Origin: an uncultured Bacillota bacterium
GTDB lineage: Bacteria; Bacillota; Clostridia; Christensenellales; UBA1242
Length of the DNA: 64,000 nt
Assembly: GCA_946499835.1 (NCBI GenBank)
Contig: CAMMTJ010000005.1
Location: forward strand, 1-64,000
Direction of reading: 5' to 3'
Below are positions 1-7,973 of the stretch, piece by piece. The position numbers were made by a program, and so were the translations under genes. The stretch's first letter is position 1; every line of letters starts with the position of its first letter. The notes beneath the pieces were generated by a model that made no database searches, was not told the DNA's origin, and saw only the letters and a list, made by a program, of their open reading frames with translations.

Positions 1-1
1 C

Positions 2-97
2 AAAAGATACATCTTAAAAGATTGCCAAATGCCTGATTTGCCTTATAGTGACCACTTGACAGTTATTTCAGTATTTCAAAAAAATAATAAAAAATAA
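2..97 (+). CDS. C-terminal end of an exonuclease/endonuclease/phosphatase-family protein (partial)
   Basis: Only the last 31 codons are in the window, in the frame starting at base 2 and ending at the TAA at 95-97. The tail carries PYSDHLTVISVF. An SDH tripeptide followed by a hydrophobic strand is the usual last catalytic motif of the EEP superfamily (ExoIII-like nucleases, sphingomyelinase-like and inositol phosphatase-like enzymes). Substrate cannot be told from this fragment. A hairpin about 90 bp downstream probably ends the transcript. Confidence 0.5.
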   Translation, partial: KRYILKDCQMPDLPYSDHLTVISVFQKNNKK

Positions 98-182
98 ATA
101 AAATTTTTATATTTTTTTATTTAATATTTCCTCATAAAAAAATAAATAAAAAAAATAATTAAAAATTATTAAAAATATAAAT

Positions 183-222
183 AAAAACAGCAAATTATTT
201 TAATTTTTTGCTGTTTTATGTT
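183..222 (+). terminator. Hairpin terminator before parA
   Basis: Arms AAAACAGCAAA (184-194) and TTTGCTGTTTT (207-217) form an 11-bp stem. The surrounding 98-266 is extremely AT-rich. It likely ends the upstream EEP-family transcript. Confidence 0.5.
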
Positions 223-266
223 ATTATATAATTAGACGAATAAATTATTAACTTGCGAGGTAAAAC

Positions 267-1085
267 ATGGGAAAAATTATAGCGTTTGCAAATCAAAAAG
301 GTGGCGTTGGAAAAACAACAACTTGTATCAATCTTTCTGCATACATCGCAGCAATGGGAAAGAAAGTGCTTGTTGTAGATCTTGATCCACAGGGCAATGC
401 AACAAGCGGGCTTGGAATTGACAAAAATAGCGATATGAAAACGGTTTATGATCTCATTTCAGGCGATTGCACAGTGGAAGAGGTTGTCAAACAAACTTTG
501 GTTGATGGGCTTGATATTCTTCCGTCTACCGTAGATCTAGCGGGAGCAGAACTTGAAATGGTTCAAATGCCACAAAGAGAAAAGATTATGAAAGGCATTT
601 TAGAGCCATTAAAAGAGAAATACGACTTCATTATGATAGACTGCCCTCCATCGCTTGGACTTATCACTGTGAACGCTTTAACGGCTTGTGACAGCGTAAT
701 TATACCAATGCAGTGCGAATATTACCCTTTGATGGGTATAACGCAACTTATGAACACAATCAGGCTTATAAAGTTCCACTTAAATCCTTCTATTGATGTT
801 GAAGGTGTGGTTATGACAATGAAAGACAAAAGATCCAACCTTACAAATCAGGTAAGTGATGAAATTTTGAAGTTTTTTGGCAAAAAGGTGTATTTCACAT
901 ATATTCCAAGAAACATTCGTTTAGCAGAAGCGCCAAGTCATGGCGAACCTATTATGGTTTATGAGCCAAATTCAAAAGGTGCGGATGCTTACCTGTCACT
1001 TGCGGAAGAGTTTTTGAACAGAAATAAAGTTCGTTATAAAAACATAACCAAAGACACAAAAATTAAGTTGAGAGAGGTGAAATGA
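267..1085 (+). CDS. parA: Chromosome-partitioning ATPase ParA/Soj
   Basis: A 272-residue deviant Walker-A ATPase. KGGVGKTT lies near residues 11-18 and the Walker-B-like strand FIMIDCPPSLG near residue 120. ParA/Soj binds DNA as an ATP dimer and is stimulated by ParB at parS to segregate the replication origin; in spore formers Soj also influences DnaA and sporulation. A GCGAGG ribosome site precedes the ATG. The stop overlaps the parB start by 4 bp (ATGA), so the two are translationally coupled. Length is normal, with a short basic C-terminal tail beyond the family core. Confidence 0.96.
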   Translation: MGKIIAFANQKGGVGKTTTCINLSAYIAAMGKKVLVVDLDPQGNATSGLGIDKNSDMKTVYDLISGDCTVEEVVKQTLVDGLDILPSTVDLAGAELEMVQMPQREKIMKGILEPLKEKYDFIMIDCPPSLGLITVNALTACDSVIIPMQCEYYPLMGITQLMNTIRLIKFHLNPSIDVEGVVMTMKDKRSNLTNQVSDEILKFFGKKVYFTYIPRNIRLAEAPSHGEPIMVYEPNSKGADAYLSLAEEFLNRNKVRYKNITKDTKIKLREVK

Positions 1086-2041
1086 TGAGCGGAAAGAAAG
1101 GATTGGGAAGAGGACTAGAGTCGCTTTTTGGCTTTTATGAGGATATTGGTTCTGAAACTATAACTAATCAAAAACCTGTTGAGTCAAAGCCACAATCAAA
1201 ACAAAACGGTGTTACAGAACTTGATATAAACAAAATTTATCCAAATCCAAATCAGCCTAGAAAGCATTTTGATGAAGAGGCTTTGCAAGAACTGGCAAAC
1301 TCTATCAAGTTGCATGGTATCATTCAACCGATTGTGGTAAACAAAGAGGATGATGACAAGTATATGATTATTGCTGGTGAACGAAGATGGCGTGCGTCTC
1401 GCATTGCTGGACTTAATGTTGTGCCAGTTGTAATTAAAAACTACACAGAAAAGCAAGTTAAGGAAGTGTCTTTGATAGAAAACTTGCAAAGAGAAGACCT
1501 TAATCCTATTGAAGCAGCAAGAGCGATCAAGCAACTTATGGAAGAGTACAACTTCACGCAAGAAGCGGTCGCTGATAGAATTGGTAAAAGTAGGTCAAAC
1601 ATCACAAATACTCTTCGTCTTTTAACTCTTTACCCAGAAGTTGTAAAAATGGTTGAAGATGGCAGACTTTCTGCGGGGCATGCAAGAGCGCTTGTTGTAA
1701 TTGAAGATGCAAATCAACAAATTAAATTGGCGCGTCAATCGGCAGACGGAAAAATGAGCGTGCGTGATCTTGAAAAAGCGGTTAAAAATGTGTTAAATCC
1801 ACCTAAAAAAGCAGTTACAAAAGTGTCAGAGCAATCGCTCGAACTTAAAGAATTGATTCAAGATATGCAAAGAGTGTTTGCAACCAAAGTTAGTGCAATA
1901 GGAAATGACAATAAAGGAAGAATATATATTGATTATTATTCAAGAGATGATTTGGACAGACTTGCAGACATGATTGAATTGTTAAAAAAGAAAGAAATTA
2001 CTCTTGCAGATCTAAGAAATTACAACAAAAGATCAAAATAG
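1082..2041 (+). CDS. parB: Chromosome-partitioning protein ParB/Spo0J
   Basis: A 319-residue ParB. The N-terminus has the K/R-G-LGRGL segment that contacts ParA. The CTPase/clamp box includes GERRWRAS near residues 99-106, and ENLQRE lies downstream. A helix-turn-helix (EAVADRIGKSRSNI, about 155-168) reads parS, and the C-terminus should dimerise. ParB loads as a CTP clamp at parS, spreads, and recruits SMC. Two perfect parS sites lie 254 and 431 bp downstream, its expected targets. The frame opens with two adjacent ATG codons (1082 and 1085). Confidence 0.96.
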   Translation: MMSGKKGLGRGLESLFGFYEDIGSETITNQKPVESKPQSKQNGVTELDINKIYPNPNQPRKHFDEEALQELANSIKLHGIIQPIVVNKEDDDKYMIIAGERRWRASRIAGLNVVPVVIKNYTEKQVKEVSLIENLQREDLNPIEAARAIKQLMEEYNFTQEAVADRIGKSRSNITNTLRLLTLYPEVVKMVEDGRLSAGHARALVVIEDANQQIKLARQSADGKMSVRDLEKAVKNVLNPPKKAVTKVSEQSLELKELIQDMQRVFATKVSAIGNDNKGRIYIDYYSRDDLDRLADMIELLKKKEITLADLRNYNKRSK

Positions 2042-2053
2042 TAAAATTATTAC

Positions 2054-2081
2054 CAAAAAGGCCTATTTTAGGTCTTTTTTT
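2054..2081 (+). terminator. Terminator of parAB
   Basis: AGGCCT and AGGTCT pair (one G-U) around a short A/T loop, followed by a run of seven T. Confidence 0.7.
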
Positions 2082-2294
2082 ATTAAAAACACGCAATTTT
2101 CACCTTGCACCCTCAAAATTTCTCTAAAACGCGTTCAAATCGATTTTTACTGTTTTGGACGAATATTCCCTCGTGAAAAAATGAGTAAAAAACAGTCTTT
2201 TTTAAGGTATAAAGTGTTGTTTGTGAAAGTCAACTGATACAATTTAACAAATTTTGAAAAACATGTGGGAAGGGTTGTTTTATAATCGTAAAAA

Positions 2295-2310
2295 TGTTTC
2301 ACGTGAAACA
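2295..2310. promoter_or_regulatory. parS: parS centromere site 1
   Basis: TGTTTCACGTGAAACA is a perfect 16-bp palindrome identical to the Bacillus-type parS consensus bound by Spo0J/ParB. It lies in gene-free DNA between parB and the small RNA. The rest of 2082-2702 shows only AT-rich sequence. Confidence 0.93.
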
Positions 2311-2471
2311 TTTTTTATATTGGATAAACAAAGATAAAGTTTTACTTTTTGAAAAATTTTAGGATTTTGTTTGAAATATGGTTTTACAGGTGTTTTTTGA
2401 TCAAAACAAAGAGTGTTTTTAATGCGTTAGTGATATTAAGGGTTGTTTTATACGCGATTGCTTGTATTGAA

Positions 2472-2487
2472 TGTTTCACGTGAAACA
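2472..2487. promoter_or_regulatory. parS: parS centromere site 2
   Basis: A second perfect TGTTTCACGTGAAACA, 177 bp from site 1. Two sites in one intergenic region make this a strong ParB loading zone and imply nearness to the replication origin, since parS sites in Firmicutes concentrate there. Confidence 0.93.
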
Positions 2488-2702
2488 TTTTTATATGGAT
2501 TTTACAAAAAAAATAATTGATTATGTGTTGCTCTTTTAATAAAAGTTTTAAGTTTTTTTATTAAAATCACCATATTTGACACTTTTTCTAAGCAATAGGC
2601 TAGAAGAGATTTGATTAAATAGGGTTTTAGTTAAGAAAATGAAGATATTTACCTATTATAACTGTTTTTTTTGCAAAATTATAATGTTTCTCCTAAAAAA
2701 CC

Positions 2703-2731
2703 TTGATTTTAACATAAAAACTAAATATAAT
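2703..2731 (+). promoter_or_regulatory. Promoter of the predicted small RNA
   Basis: TTGATT (2703-2708), a 17-bp spacer and TATAAT (2726-2731). The expected transcription start, about 2738-2739, falls at the first base of the folded RNA element. Confidence 0.6.
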
Positions 2732-2738
2732 AAAAATG

Positions 2739-2817
2739 TAATCCGCTGGGGCTAATACTGGTAGGCATTGTGCCCTTCCACTGTTAGCGATCTTGTAAAA
2801 GGTCGCGGATTTTTTAT
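2739..2817 (+). ncRNA. Predicted standalone small structured RNA with a three-way junction
   Basis: The closing stem AATCCGC (2740-2746) pairs with GCGGATT (2805-2811). Inside are two flush hairpins. Hairpin A runs from GCTAA (2751-2755) to TTAGC (2784-2788), with inner TGG/CCA and GGCA/TGCC pairs. Hairpin B is GATCTT (2789-2794) to AAGGTC (2799-2804) with a GTAA (GNRA) tetraloop. Only TGGG (2747-2750) is unpaired at the junction. A U-rich tract follows at once, so the closing stem doubles as a terminator. There is no ribosome site or reading frame. I do not recognise the family: it is not tRNA, 4.5S, 6S, RNase P, tmRNA, or a riboswitch class I know. Confidence 0.6.
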
Positions 2818-3694
2818 TTTTGAAACTTGGTTTATGATTAAGTTTAGTGCTTGTAAGTTCATTTAGTTTGCAAAGCGTTAGGCGTTAATTAAAATTGTAA
2901 GAAGTTAGGCAAATATAATAAAGTAAAGATTGCACAAGAGGATTTCTCCAACCTATCTTATATAAAAGCAAATTACCAATGAGATTTTCTAACGAAGTAG
3001 GAAAAAGGTTATGCTTTGGTAAGAGTAAATAAAAAGGGGTTGATAAATAATAAGAAAAACGATCTTTTTGTTGTCTTGCAATTCTAAAAAGCAAGTTATA
3101 GACAAATGAAAATAAAACAACCTCATAGACAAAAATCGAATTTCAAAAAGATAATTACAAACTTGAAGGCCGGGAGAAAAACCATTTGATCCTTAGAAGA
3201 TTTTGGTTGATGCCGTAGACACCCTATGAGATGTTTGTTTATATTAAAAATAAAACGTCAGGATCACTTAGAACACATTTACAATATCTGTTATAAGCTT
3301 ACTTTTAATAAAAGATCATAATAGTTTGTGTAGTTATGTAAAAATAACTTTGATATGATTATTTATTGTTGATTACAAAAATTCAGTATCGTTTTTGGAT
3401 TAAAACCGTGCATAACATATTTCTTATTTAAGTTTATCTTTATGTATTACAATGTCGCAAAAATAACAAATAATCTTATATATAAACGCCAGGCACAAAT
3501 CAACTTATAAAATCAAAGTATCAGGTTTGATTATTCTTTTTTATTCTCATGTATTTAATTTAACAACAATCTTTTTATATTTGAAAACAAACAATATTTT
3601 TTTTGTAATTTGTAAGAATATGTGAAAGTTAGAAACAAAGACTCTTAAAAGATTAAATTGACCTTAAATGCAAACTAAATCTTTGAATTTTGTT
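2818..3694. other. Gene-free AT-rich stretch with possible RNA structure
   Basis: No convincing reading frame in 880 bp. Some long-range pairings are visible on the plus strand. CTCATAG (about 3122) matches CTATGAG (about 3224), enclosing a GGC...GCC stem and an AACCA...TGGTT hairpin. GATCCT (about 3188) matches AGGATC (about 3261) as a possible pseudoknot. Another hairpin pairs CTTGC with GCAAG near 3075-3095. This may be a longer non-coding RNA or the leader of rubrerythrin, but in AT-rich DNA some pairing is expected by chance. Confidence 0.25.
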
Positions 3695-3722
3695 TTGAGT
3701 AAAAATATAGATATGGTATAAT
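3695..3722 (+). promoter_or_regulatory. Promoter of rubrerythrin
   Basis: TTGAGT (3695-3700), a 16-bp spacer and TATAAT (3717-3722), followed closely by the ribosome site AAGGAGG. Confidence 0.5.
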
Positions 3723-3742
3723 CTTGACAAGGAGGAAATCAT

Positions 3743-4282
3743 ATGAAACTTAAAGGATCAAAAACTGAGAAAAATCTTATGGAGGCTTTTGCTGGCGAAA
3801 GTCAAGCAAGAAATAAATACACTTTCTATGCTTCACAAGCAAAAAAGGATGGTTATGAACAAGTTGCTGCTATTTTTGAAGAAACAGCAAACAATGAAAA
3901 GGAACACGCAAAAATGTGGTTCAAAGAATTGCATGATGGTGCGATTCCAGACACATACACAAATCTTCTTGATGCTGCTGCAGGTGAACATGGTGAATGG
4001 GTTGAAATGTATGTAAGAATGGCGAAAGATGCAAAAGCAGAAGGTTTTACAGAAATTGCTAAGAAATTCGAAGGCGTTGCAGCAATCGAAAAACGTCATG
4101 AAGAAAGATATGCTCTTCTTTCAAAACTTATCAAAGAAGGAAAAGTATTCAAAAAGACAAAGAAAACTGTTTGGATTTGCAGAAACTGTGGACATATTCA
4201 TGTTGGAACAACTGCTCCTAAAGTTTGTCCTGTTTGTGCTCATCCACAATCTTACTTCGAAGTTTACAACGAAGAATTTTAA
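3743..4282 (+). CDS. rbr: Rubrerythrin
   Basis: A 179-residue non-haem iron protein that reduces hydrogen peroxide to water in anaerobes, using electrons from rubredoxin or NADH. The N-terminal four-helix ferritin-like domain carries the two diiron half-sites (E-A-F-A-G-E-S-Q-A and later E-K-E-H, then E...EKRHEER). The C-terminal rubredoxin-like domain has two CxxC knuckles (CRNCG and CPVCA). AAGGAGG lies 7 bp before the ATG, suggesting strong translation. It stands alone with its own promoter. Its role fits the peroxiredoxin-PerR pair at 45-46 kb. Confidence 0.96.
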   Translation: MKLKGSKTEKNLMEAFAGESQARNKYTFYASQAKKDGYEQVAAIFEETANNEKEHAKMWFKELHDGAIPDTYTNLLDAAAGEHGEWVEMYVRMAKDAKAEGFTEIAKKFEGVAAIEKRHEERYALLSKLIKEGKVFKKTKKTVWICRNCGHIHVGTTAPKVCPVCAHPQSYFEVYNEEF

Positions 4283-4627
4283 TTGAGATTTTTAATAAAA
4301 TAAAAAAATAATGCTTGACATATGAGCATAAAAGTTTATTATGGTTATAAAAATATAATAAAAATACTTTATTATTTAGTTATATAAAAATAACCATAGG
4401 GATAACATATAATAAAAATTTGCTGTTAGGTTTTTAGCAAATAATAATATTTTTATGCTAGAAGATTGTAGAGCATATACTAGCACATTATACCATTGAA
4501 ATTTGATTTATTTTTTCTAAATCATTTTGATGTCAATATATTTTTCTAAAAGTTTTTCTTAAAAATTTTTTTAGAAAAGGCACAAAGTGTGCATAAACTT
4601 ATAAAACATACGTAAAAGGGGTCTTTC
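4283..4627 (+). promoter_or_regulatory. Promoter and long hairpin-rich leader of the next gene
   Basis: TTGACA (4315-4320), 16 bp, TATTAT (4337-4342) would start a transcript near 4349, leaving about 280 nt of leader. The leader holds several inverted repeats: TTTGCT...AGCAAA (about 4421-4443), TGCTAG...CTAGCA (about 4458-4487), TGATTTA...TAAATCA (about 4504-4526), and TTTTCTAAAA...TTTTAGAAAA (about 4543-4579) near the ribosome site. TATGGTTAT/ATAACCATA (4341-4349 region to about 4398) overlaps the start. No known riboswitch is recognised. Confidence 0.35.
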
Positions 4628-5443
4628 ATGATTTATGCTTTTATTGTTTTAATTGTCGTGATCTTTGCTTTTATGATCTATTTTGCTGTGCTTCGGGCAA
4701 GGAAGAACGGAACTGAGTATTATATGAATTTGATCTTGCTCAAACGATACAATGCTCTTGCTAAAAAAGTTTTTGGCAAAACGGAAGAGTATCAGTTGAA
4801 ATTTGTGCAAAAGGAAGAATTTCAAGCGGATGACTTTTGTAAAAATATAGAAAGCATAAAGAAGATTGACAGAAATTTCTATTTTCTAAAAAAATATTTG
4901 GAAAGTGGCAAAAAAGATGAAAAATTCAAAGATCAGATAGAAAAAAATATAGAAATCATAAAAAGTGAGCAAACTTTTCAATATCTGGATAAAAATTTTC
5001 AATATGGAAAACTTCTTGAACTTGCTGTGCAAGCCATTCCATATCATCCGCTTAGCGAAGAGATTTCACCGCTATTTGGAAATGCCAAGGCTTATCATTT
5101 TGGCGATTTTGCCATGATTCCTGCTGGTAAAAATATCGTTTTTGTGAATGTGAAAGATGTTTTTGAAAGCAAGATTTTGACAAAAGGAAAAGTGAAATTT
5201 GCTTTGCATTTTGAGGAAGAACATGAAGTTGACTACGATGGTGAAGAGCCACTAGACGAACTTGATTTTAGGCAGGAAAAAGATGTCAAAGAAAATGGCG
5301 AAGAAGAAATTTTAACGCATGTAAAATGTTCGGTCTTTACATTAAAAGTGAAATTTGAAGATGAAGAAGTTGTCAAAAAAATTCATCTTATGAAAAGCAA
5401 GGATATAGAACTTGCTAGGCAATATGCCAAAGAGGAAAAATAA
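4628..5443 (+). CDS. Membrane-anchored protein of unknown function
   Basis: A 271-residue protein not recognised from its sequence. Residues 1-22 form one strong transmembrane helix followed by a basic stretch (RARKN), so the rest should be cytoplasmic. The remainder is charged, mixed alpha/beta, with an acidic segment near 195-225. It ends convergently against a methyltransferase gene. AAGGGG lies about 7 bp before the ATG. Confidence 0.75.
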   Translation: MIYAFIVLIVVIFAFMIYFAVLRARKNGTEYYMNLILLKRYNALAKKVFGKTEEYQLKFVQKEEFQADDFCKNIESIKKIDRNFYFLKKYLESGKKDEKFKDQIEKNIEIIKSEQTFQYLDKNFQYGKLLELAVQAIPYHPLSEEISPLFGNAKAYHFGDFAMIPAGKNIVFVNVKDVFESKILTKGKVKFALHFEEEHEVDYDGEEPLDELDFRQEKDVKENGEEEILTHVKCSVFTLKVKFEDEEVVKKIHLMKSKDIELARQYAKEEK

Positions 5444-5472
5444 AAGCATACCCATGTGGATATGCTTTTTTT
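5442..5472. terminator. Bidirectional terminator
   Basis: AAAAGCATA and TATGCTTTTTT pair around a 10-base loop between two convergent genes, with A and T runs on both sides. Confidence 0.75.
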
Positions 5473-6154
5473 AGTCGATATATGCACCATCTGGTTTTGG
5501 TTTGTAAGCGACAATTGCAATAAGTTTGTTTTTGTATTTATTTTCTTTTGTGCGTTGGAAATCGATGTAAAGTTTTTCTCTAAAAGTCTTTGTCTGTGCA
5601 ATTTTGAATCCATGATCTGACAAAATGTCAACAAGTTCGTCTTCATCAAAAAACTGTCTTTTAAGCGTTTTACCATAAGGAGTCGTGTATGTGACAAGGT
5701 TGGTGTTTGGATCGTAAGAAGGGTTCATTTTTTTAAGATGTCTTTCTTTAATCGATCTCATAACGATATAAAACCATCCGCCTGGTCTGAGGACTCTATA
5801 AATTTCATCCAAAGCCTTTTCAAACTCTGCAAAAGTCAGATAATGTAGAACAAGACGGGCATAAACAAGGTCAAAGATTTCATCTGGATAAGGCATTGGA
5901 TCTCTCACATCTTCAAGTTTGACTTGAATTTGTTTTGTTAAGCCATATTTTGCAACCACTCTTTTTGAATAATCTTTTCCTTCTGGGTCAATAGTTGTGG
6001 CAATAATGCGAGTAGAGGCATAACGTTTTGCCATACGCACCTCAGCAGAACATCCTGTGCTTATGCCGATTGATAAAATATTCCTCATATTGTAAGGAAT
6101 CAATCTGATTGCATAATCTTCTGTTTTGCTGGGCTTAAAAATTTTTTCTCGCAT
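5471..6154 (-). CDS. Class I SAM-dependent methyltransferase
   Basis: A 227-residue protein with a Rossmann methyltransferase core. The glycine motif I is the divergent ILSIGISTGCSAEV. There is an acidic strand-2 end (TTIDPEG), an FDLVYARLVLHYL motif resembling UbiE/Methyltransf_11 enzymes, and the post-motif RVLRPGG. The substrate is unknown. The ribosome site AAAAAAGG lies 7-8 bp before the ATG. It is a single gene, convergent with the membrane-anchored protein and co-directional with the metallopeptidase upstream. Confidence 0.85.
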   Translation of the reverse strand: MREKIFKPSKTEDYAIRLIPYNMRNILSIGISTGCSAEVRMAKRYASTRIIATTIDPEGKDYSKRVVAKYGLTKQIQVKLEDVRDPMPYPDEIFDLVYARLVLHYLTFAEFEKALDEIYRVLRPGGWFYIVMRSIKERHLKKMNPSYDPNTNLVTYTTPYGKTLKRQFFDEDELVDILSDHGFKIAQTKTFREKLYIDFQRTKENKYKNKLIAIVAYKPKPDGAYID

Positions 6155-6258
6155 TTGTGTTACCTTTTTTATTGTTTGCCTTTTTTCGAGGCTGTAATTA
6201 TTATAGCAAAAAAACTATCTTTTTTCAAGAGGTAGAAAAGATCTAGGAAAATCAAAGT

Positions 6259-6951
6259 TTAGATTGAGTTTTCAGGAGTTTTATTGGAATGACCTTGCGC
6301 TTTGTCGTATAACTCATTTGTCAAAAAGTCACGAGCCATGCGACTGCTTTGAAAAAGTTCCAAAACAAAAGGCTTGTCATAGTTTTCAACCAGATATTTT
6401 GTAAGTAAATAATAGTCATTGTAATAATAGTTGCGAGGATTGAGAATTTTTTCTTTTGAAGCGGTTAATTGAAGATTCTGCCCCTCTTTTTGACCGCTCA
6501 AATAGGTTGCAATTCCTTCAACCAAATATCTTTCAGTATAAGAGCAATTTTTTTGTTTGTTGAAATTTTCGTTTATAAAATGCACATATTCATGCAAGAT
6601 TGTCTTTTTGTAATCTTCAATTGCTTTTTCATAGTCTTTTTCATCAAAAGCATGTGTCGTTCCGTTATAGCCATGAATTGAAAGGTAAGTGATGACTCCA
6701 TCTCGGCAAGTGCCTCGGAGCCAACTTGGAACTTGATAATCTTTTGAGAGGCTTCTGCTGCTTTTGAAAACATTATCAAATTCTTCTTTGCTTGGAATAA
6801 TGTTGATTTGAACTTTATCTTTTGGCATTTCTATTTCAAAAAAGTCAAGGGCTATCTTTGCATTTTCATCCAAAAATTTGGACAATTCATCTATCAAGTC
6901 TTGGTCTTTTTCTTGAAAATCAAAAATGGCAGTTTTACATATCTTTTGCAT
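6259..6951 (-). CDS. Putative zinc metallopeptidase (HExxH, gluzincin type)
   Basis: A 230-residue protein. ILHEYVHF supplies the HExxH zinc motif and EGIATYLSG, about 25 residues later, supplies the downstream glutamate ligand, as in peptidase MA-like gluzincins. No signal peptide is visible, so a cytoplasmic location is likely. It could also be a non-secreted relative of the neutral-zinc metallopeptidase-like families. AGGAG precedes the ATG by 6 bp. Function inferred from motifs only. Confidence 0.7.
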   Translation of the reverse strand: MQKICKTAIFDFQEKDQDLIDELSKFLDENAKIALDFFEIEMPKDKVQINIIPSKEEFDNVFKSSRSLSKDYQVPSWLRGTCRDGVITYLSIHGYNGTTHAFDEKDYEKAIEDYKKTILHEYVHFINENFNKQKNCSYTERYLVEGIATYLSGQKEGQNLQLTASKEKILNPRNYYYNDYYLLTKYLVENYDKPFVLELFQSSRMARDFLTNELYDKAQGHSNKTPENSI

Positions 6952-6978
6952 AACTTACTCCTATGTGTCATTTCTATA

Positions 6979-7215
6979 CGCAACTCACTCTAAACACGAG
7001 AGTGTTTGAGTGAAACAGGGAATTTTCTAGCGAAAACGCAAGGCTGGTGAAAGACAGGCTTGCCTGAGCGTGAATATCCAATCTTCTTTGACATGCTCCA
7101 AAGCAAAGGATCACAATAAATGCGAAAGCATTTTTGTGAAGAGGAAAATTTCAAGCGCAAGGGTCGATCTGAGGACGGCGTCCGCAAGACGACAAAAGCG
7201 CAGAAATTTTCCTAG
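6979..7215 (+). repeat. tRNA-linked modular repeat, copy 1 (next to tRNA-Ser)
   Basis: Core 7079-7213. It has a CTTCTTTG block, then a 27-nt hairpin CACAATAAATGC-GAAA-GCATTTTTGTG (7112-7138), then a long inverted repeat AGGAAAATTT (7142-7151)/AAATTTTCCT (7204-7213) around GCGC-containing, GC-richer sequence. The outer arm ends 2 bp from the CCA end of the minus-strand tRNA-Ser. The stretch 6979-7078 looks like a more decayed part. Copies 2-4 share this order of blocks. Confidence 0.7.
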
Positions 7216-7302
7216 TGGCGTAGAGAACAGGATTCGAACCTGCGGAGGGGATTCCTCACACGCTTTCCAAGCGTGCGCCTTAAACCACTCGGCCATCTCT
7301 AC
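7216..7302 (-). tRNA. tRNA-Ser (anticodon GGA)
   Basis: An 87-nt class II tRNA with the 7-bp acceptor stem GTAGAGA/TCTCTAC, discriminator G and an encoded CCA. The anticodon loop is TTGGAAA on a CACGC/GCGTG stem. It has a long variable arm (GAGGAATCCCCTC) and a TTCGAAT T-loop. GGA reads UCC/UCU serine codons. Confidence 0.96.
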
Positions 7303-7365
7303 ATAGACAATTTATTCTATATCAAATTTTTCTTTTTTGTCAATGTTTTTGTAAAAATAAAAAGG

Positions 7366-7394
7366 TTGAAAAGTGGAAAGTGATGTGATATAAT
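7366..7394 (+). promoter_or_regulatory. Promoter of the dCMP deaminase gene
   Basis: TTGAAA (7366-7371), a 17-bp spacer and TATAAT (7389-7394). Confidence 0.6.
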
Positions 7395-7422
7395 TGACAT
7401 AACAAAAGAGGGGGGGGTGCAT

Positions 7423-7944
7423 ATGAATAACGATGACAAACAATGGAATGGCGATTTGAAAAAAGAGGGAACAGTTTATACCTGTCATCCAAACAAATGG
7501 GACACAAGATTTGTTGAAATGACAAGGCTTGTTGGCACTTGGTCAAGTTGTTTGAGAAGGCATGTTGGGGCAATTATTGTTAGGGACAAGAGAATAATTG
7601 CAACTGGCTATAACGGTGCACCATCAGGCATTGAAACTTGCAAAGAAAAGGGGGAATGCTTGCGTAACAAACTCCAAATTCCAAGCGGAACTCATGCTGA
7701 GATATGTTATGCAGCGCACGCCGAACAAAATGCGCTCATGCAAGCGGCAAAATTGGGCATTGAGGTTGATGGTGCGACGTTGTATTGCACTCATCAGCCT
7801 TGCACCATTTGTTGCAAACTTATCATAAATGCAGGGATCAAAAGAGTTGTATATGAGGATGGTTATCCAGACCAATTTTCATTGCAACTTTTTGATGAGG
7901 CTGGCGTGAGAATAGAAAAATATGAGGAAGAAATAGAAAAATAA
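7423..7944 (+). CDS. comEB: Deoxycytidylate (dCMP) deaminase, ComEB type
   Basis: A 173-residue zinc deaminase converting dCMP to dUMP for dTTP synthesis. AAHAEQNAL gives the zinc histidine and catalytic glutamate, and HQPCTICCK gives the two zinc cysteines. GYNGAPSG is the family's substrate loop. The ATG at 7423 is preferred over the in-frame GTG at 7417 because the ribosome site GAGGGGGG would otherwise overlap the start. A shared terminator separates it from the convergent metK. Confidence 0.92.
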   Translation: MNNDDKQWNGDLKKEGTVYTCHPNKWDTRFVEMTRLVGTWSSCLRRHVGAIIVRDKRIIATGYNGAPSGIETCKEKGECLRNKLQIPSGTHAEICYAAHAEQNALMQAAKLGIEVDGATLYCTHQPCTICCKLIINAGIKRVVYEDGYPDQFSLQLFDEAGVRIEKYEEEIEK

Positions 7945-7973
7945 AAATAGGCAATCAAAAGCCTATTTTTTAT
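7943..7973. terminator. Bidirectional terminator
   Basis: AAAAATAGGC/GCCTATTTTT stem with an 8-base loop, between convergent comEB and metK. Confidence 0.75.

Noticed and set aside
1196-1561. A 121-residue frame opposite parB
   Set aside because: Mirror of the well-conserved parB coding sequence; no own ribosome site or family resemblance.
2885-3094. A 69-residue minus-strand reading frame in the parB-rubrerythrin gap
   Set aside because: No ribosome site, low complexity composition, and it lies in sequence with long-range RNA pairings; chance frame.
6259-6951. Anthrax lethal-factor or toxin-like metalloprotease
   Set aside because: Only the generic HExxH plus a downstream Glu are visible and there is no signal or toxin domain.
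7070-7306. Reading frames across the tRNA-Ser and the repeat (both strands)
   Set aside because: They read through a clear tRNA gene and its trailer repeat; their proteins are artefacts.
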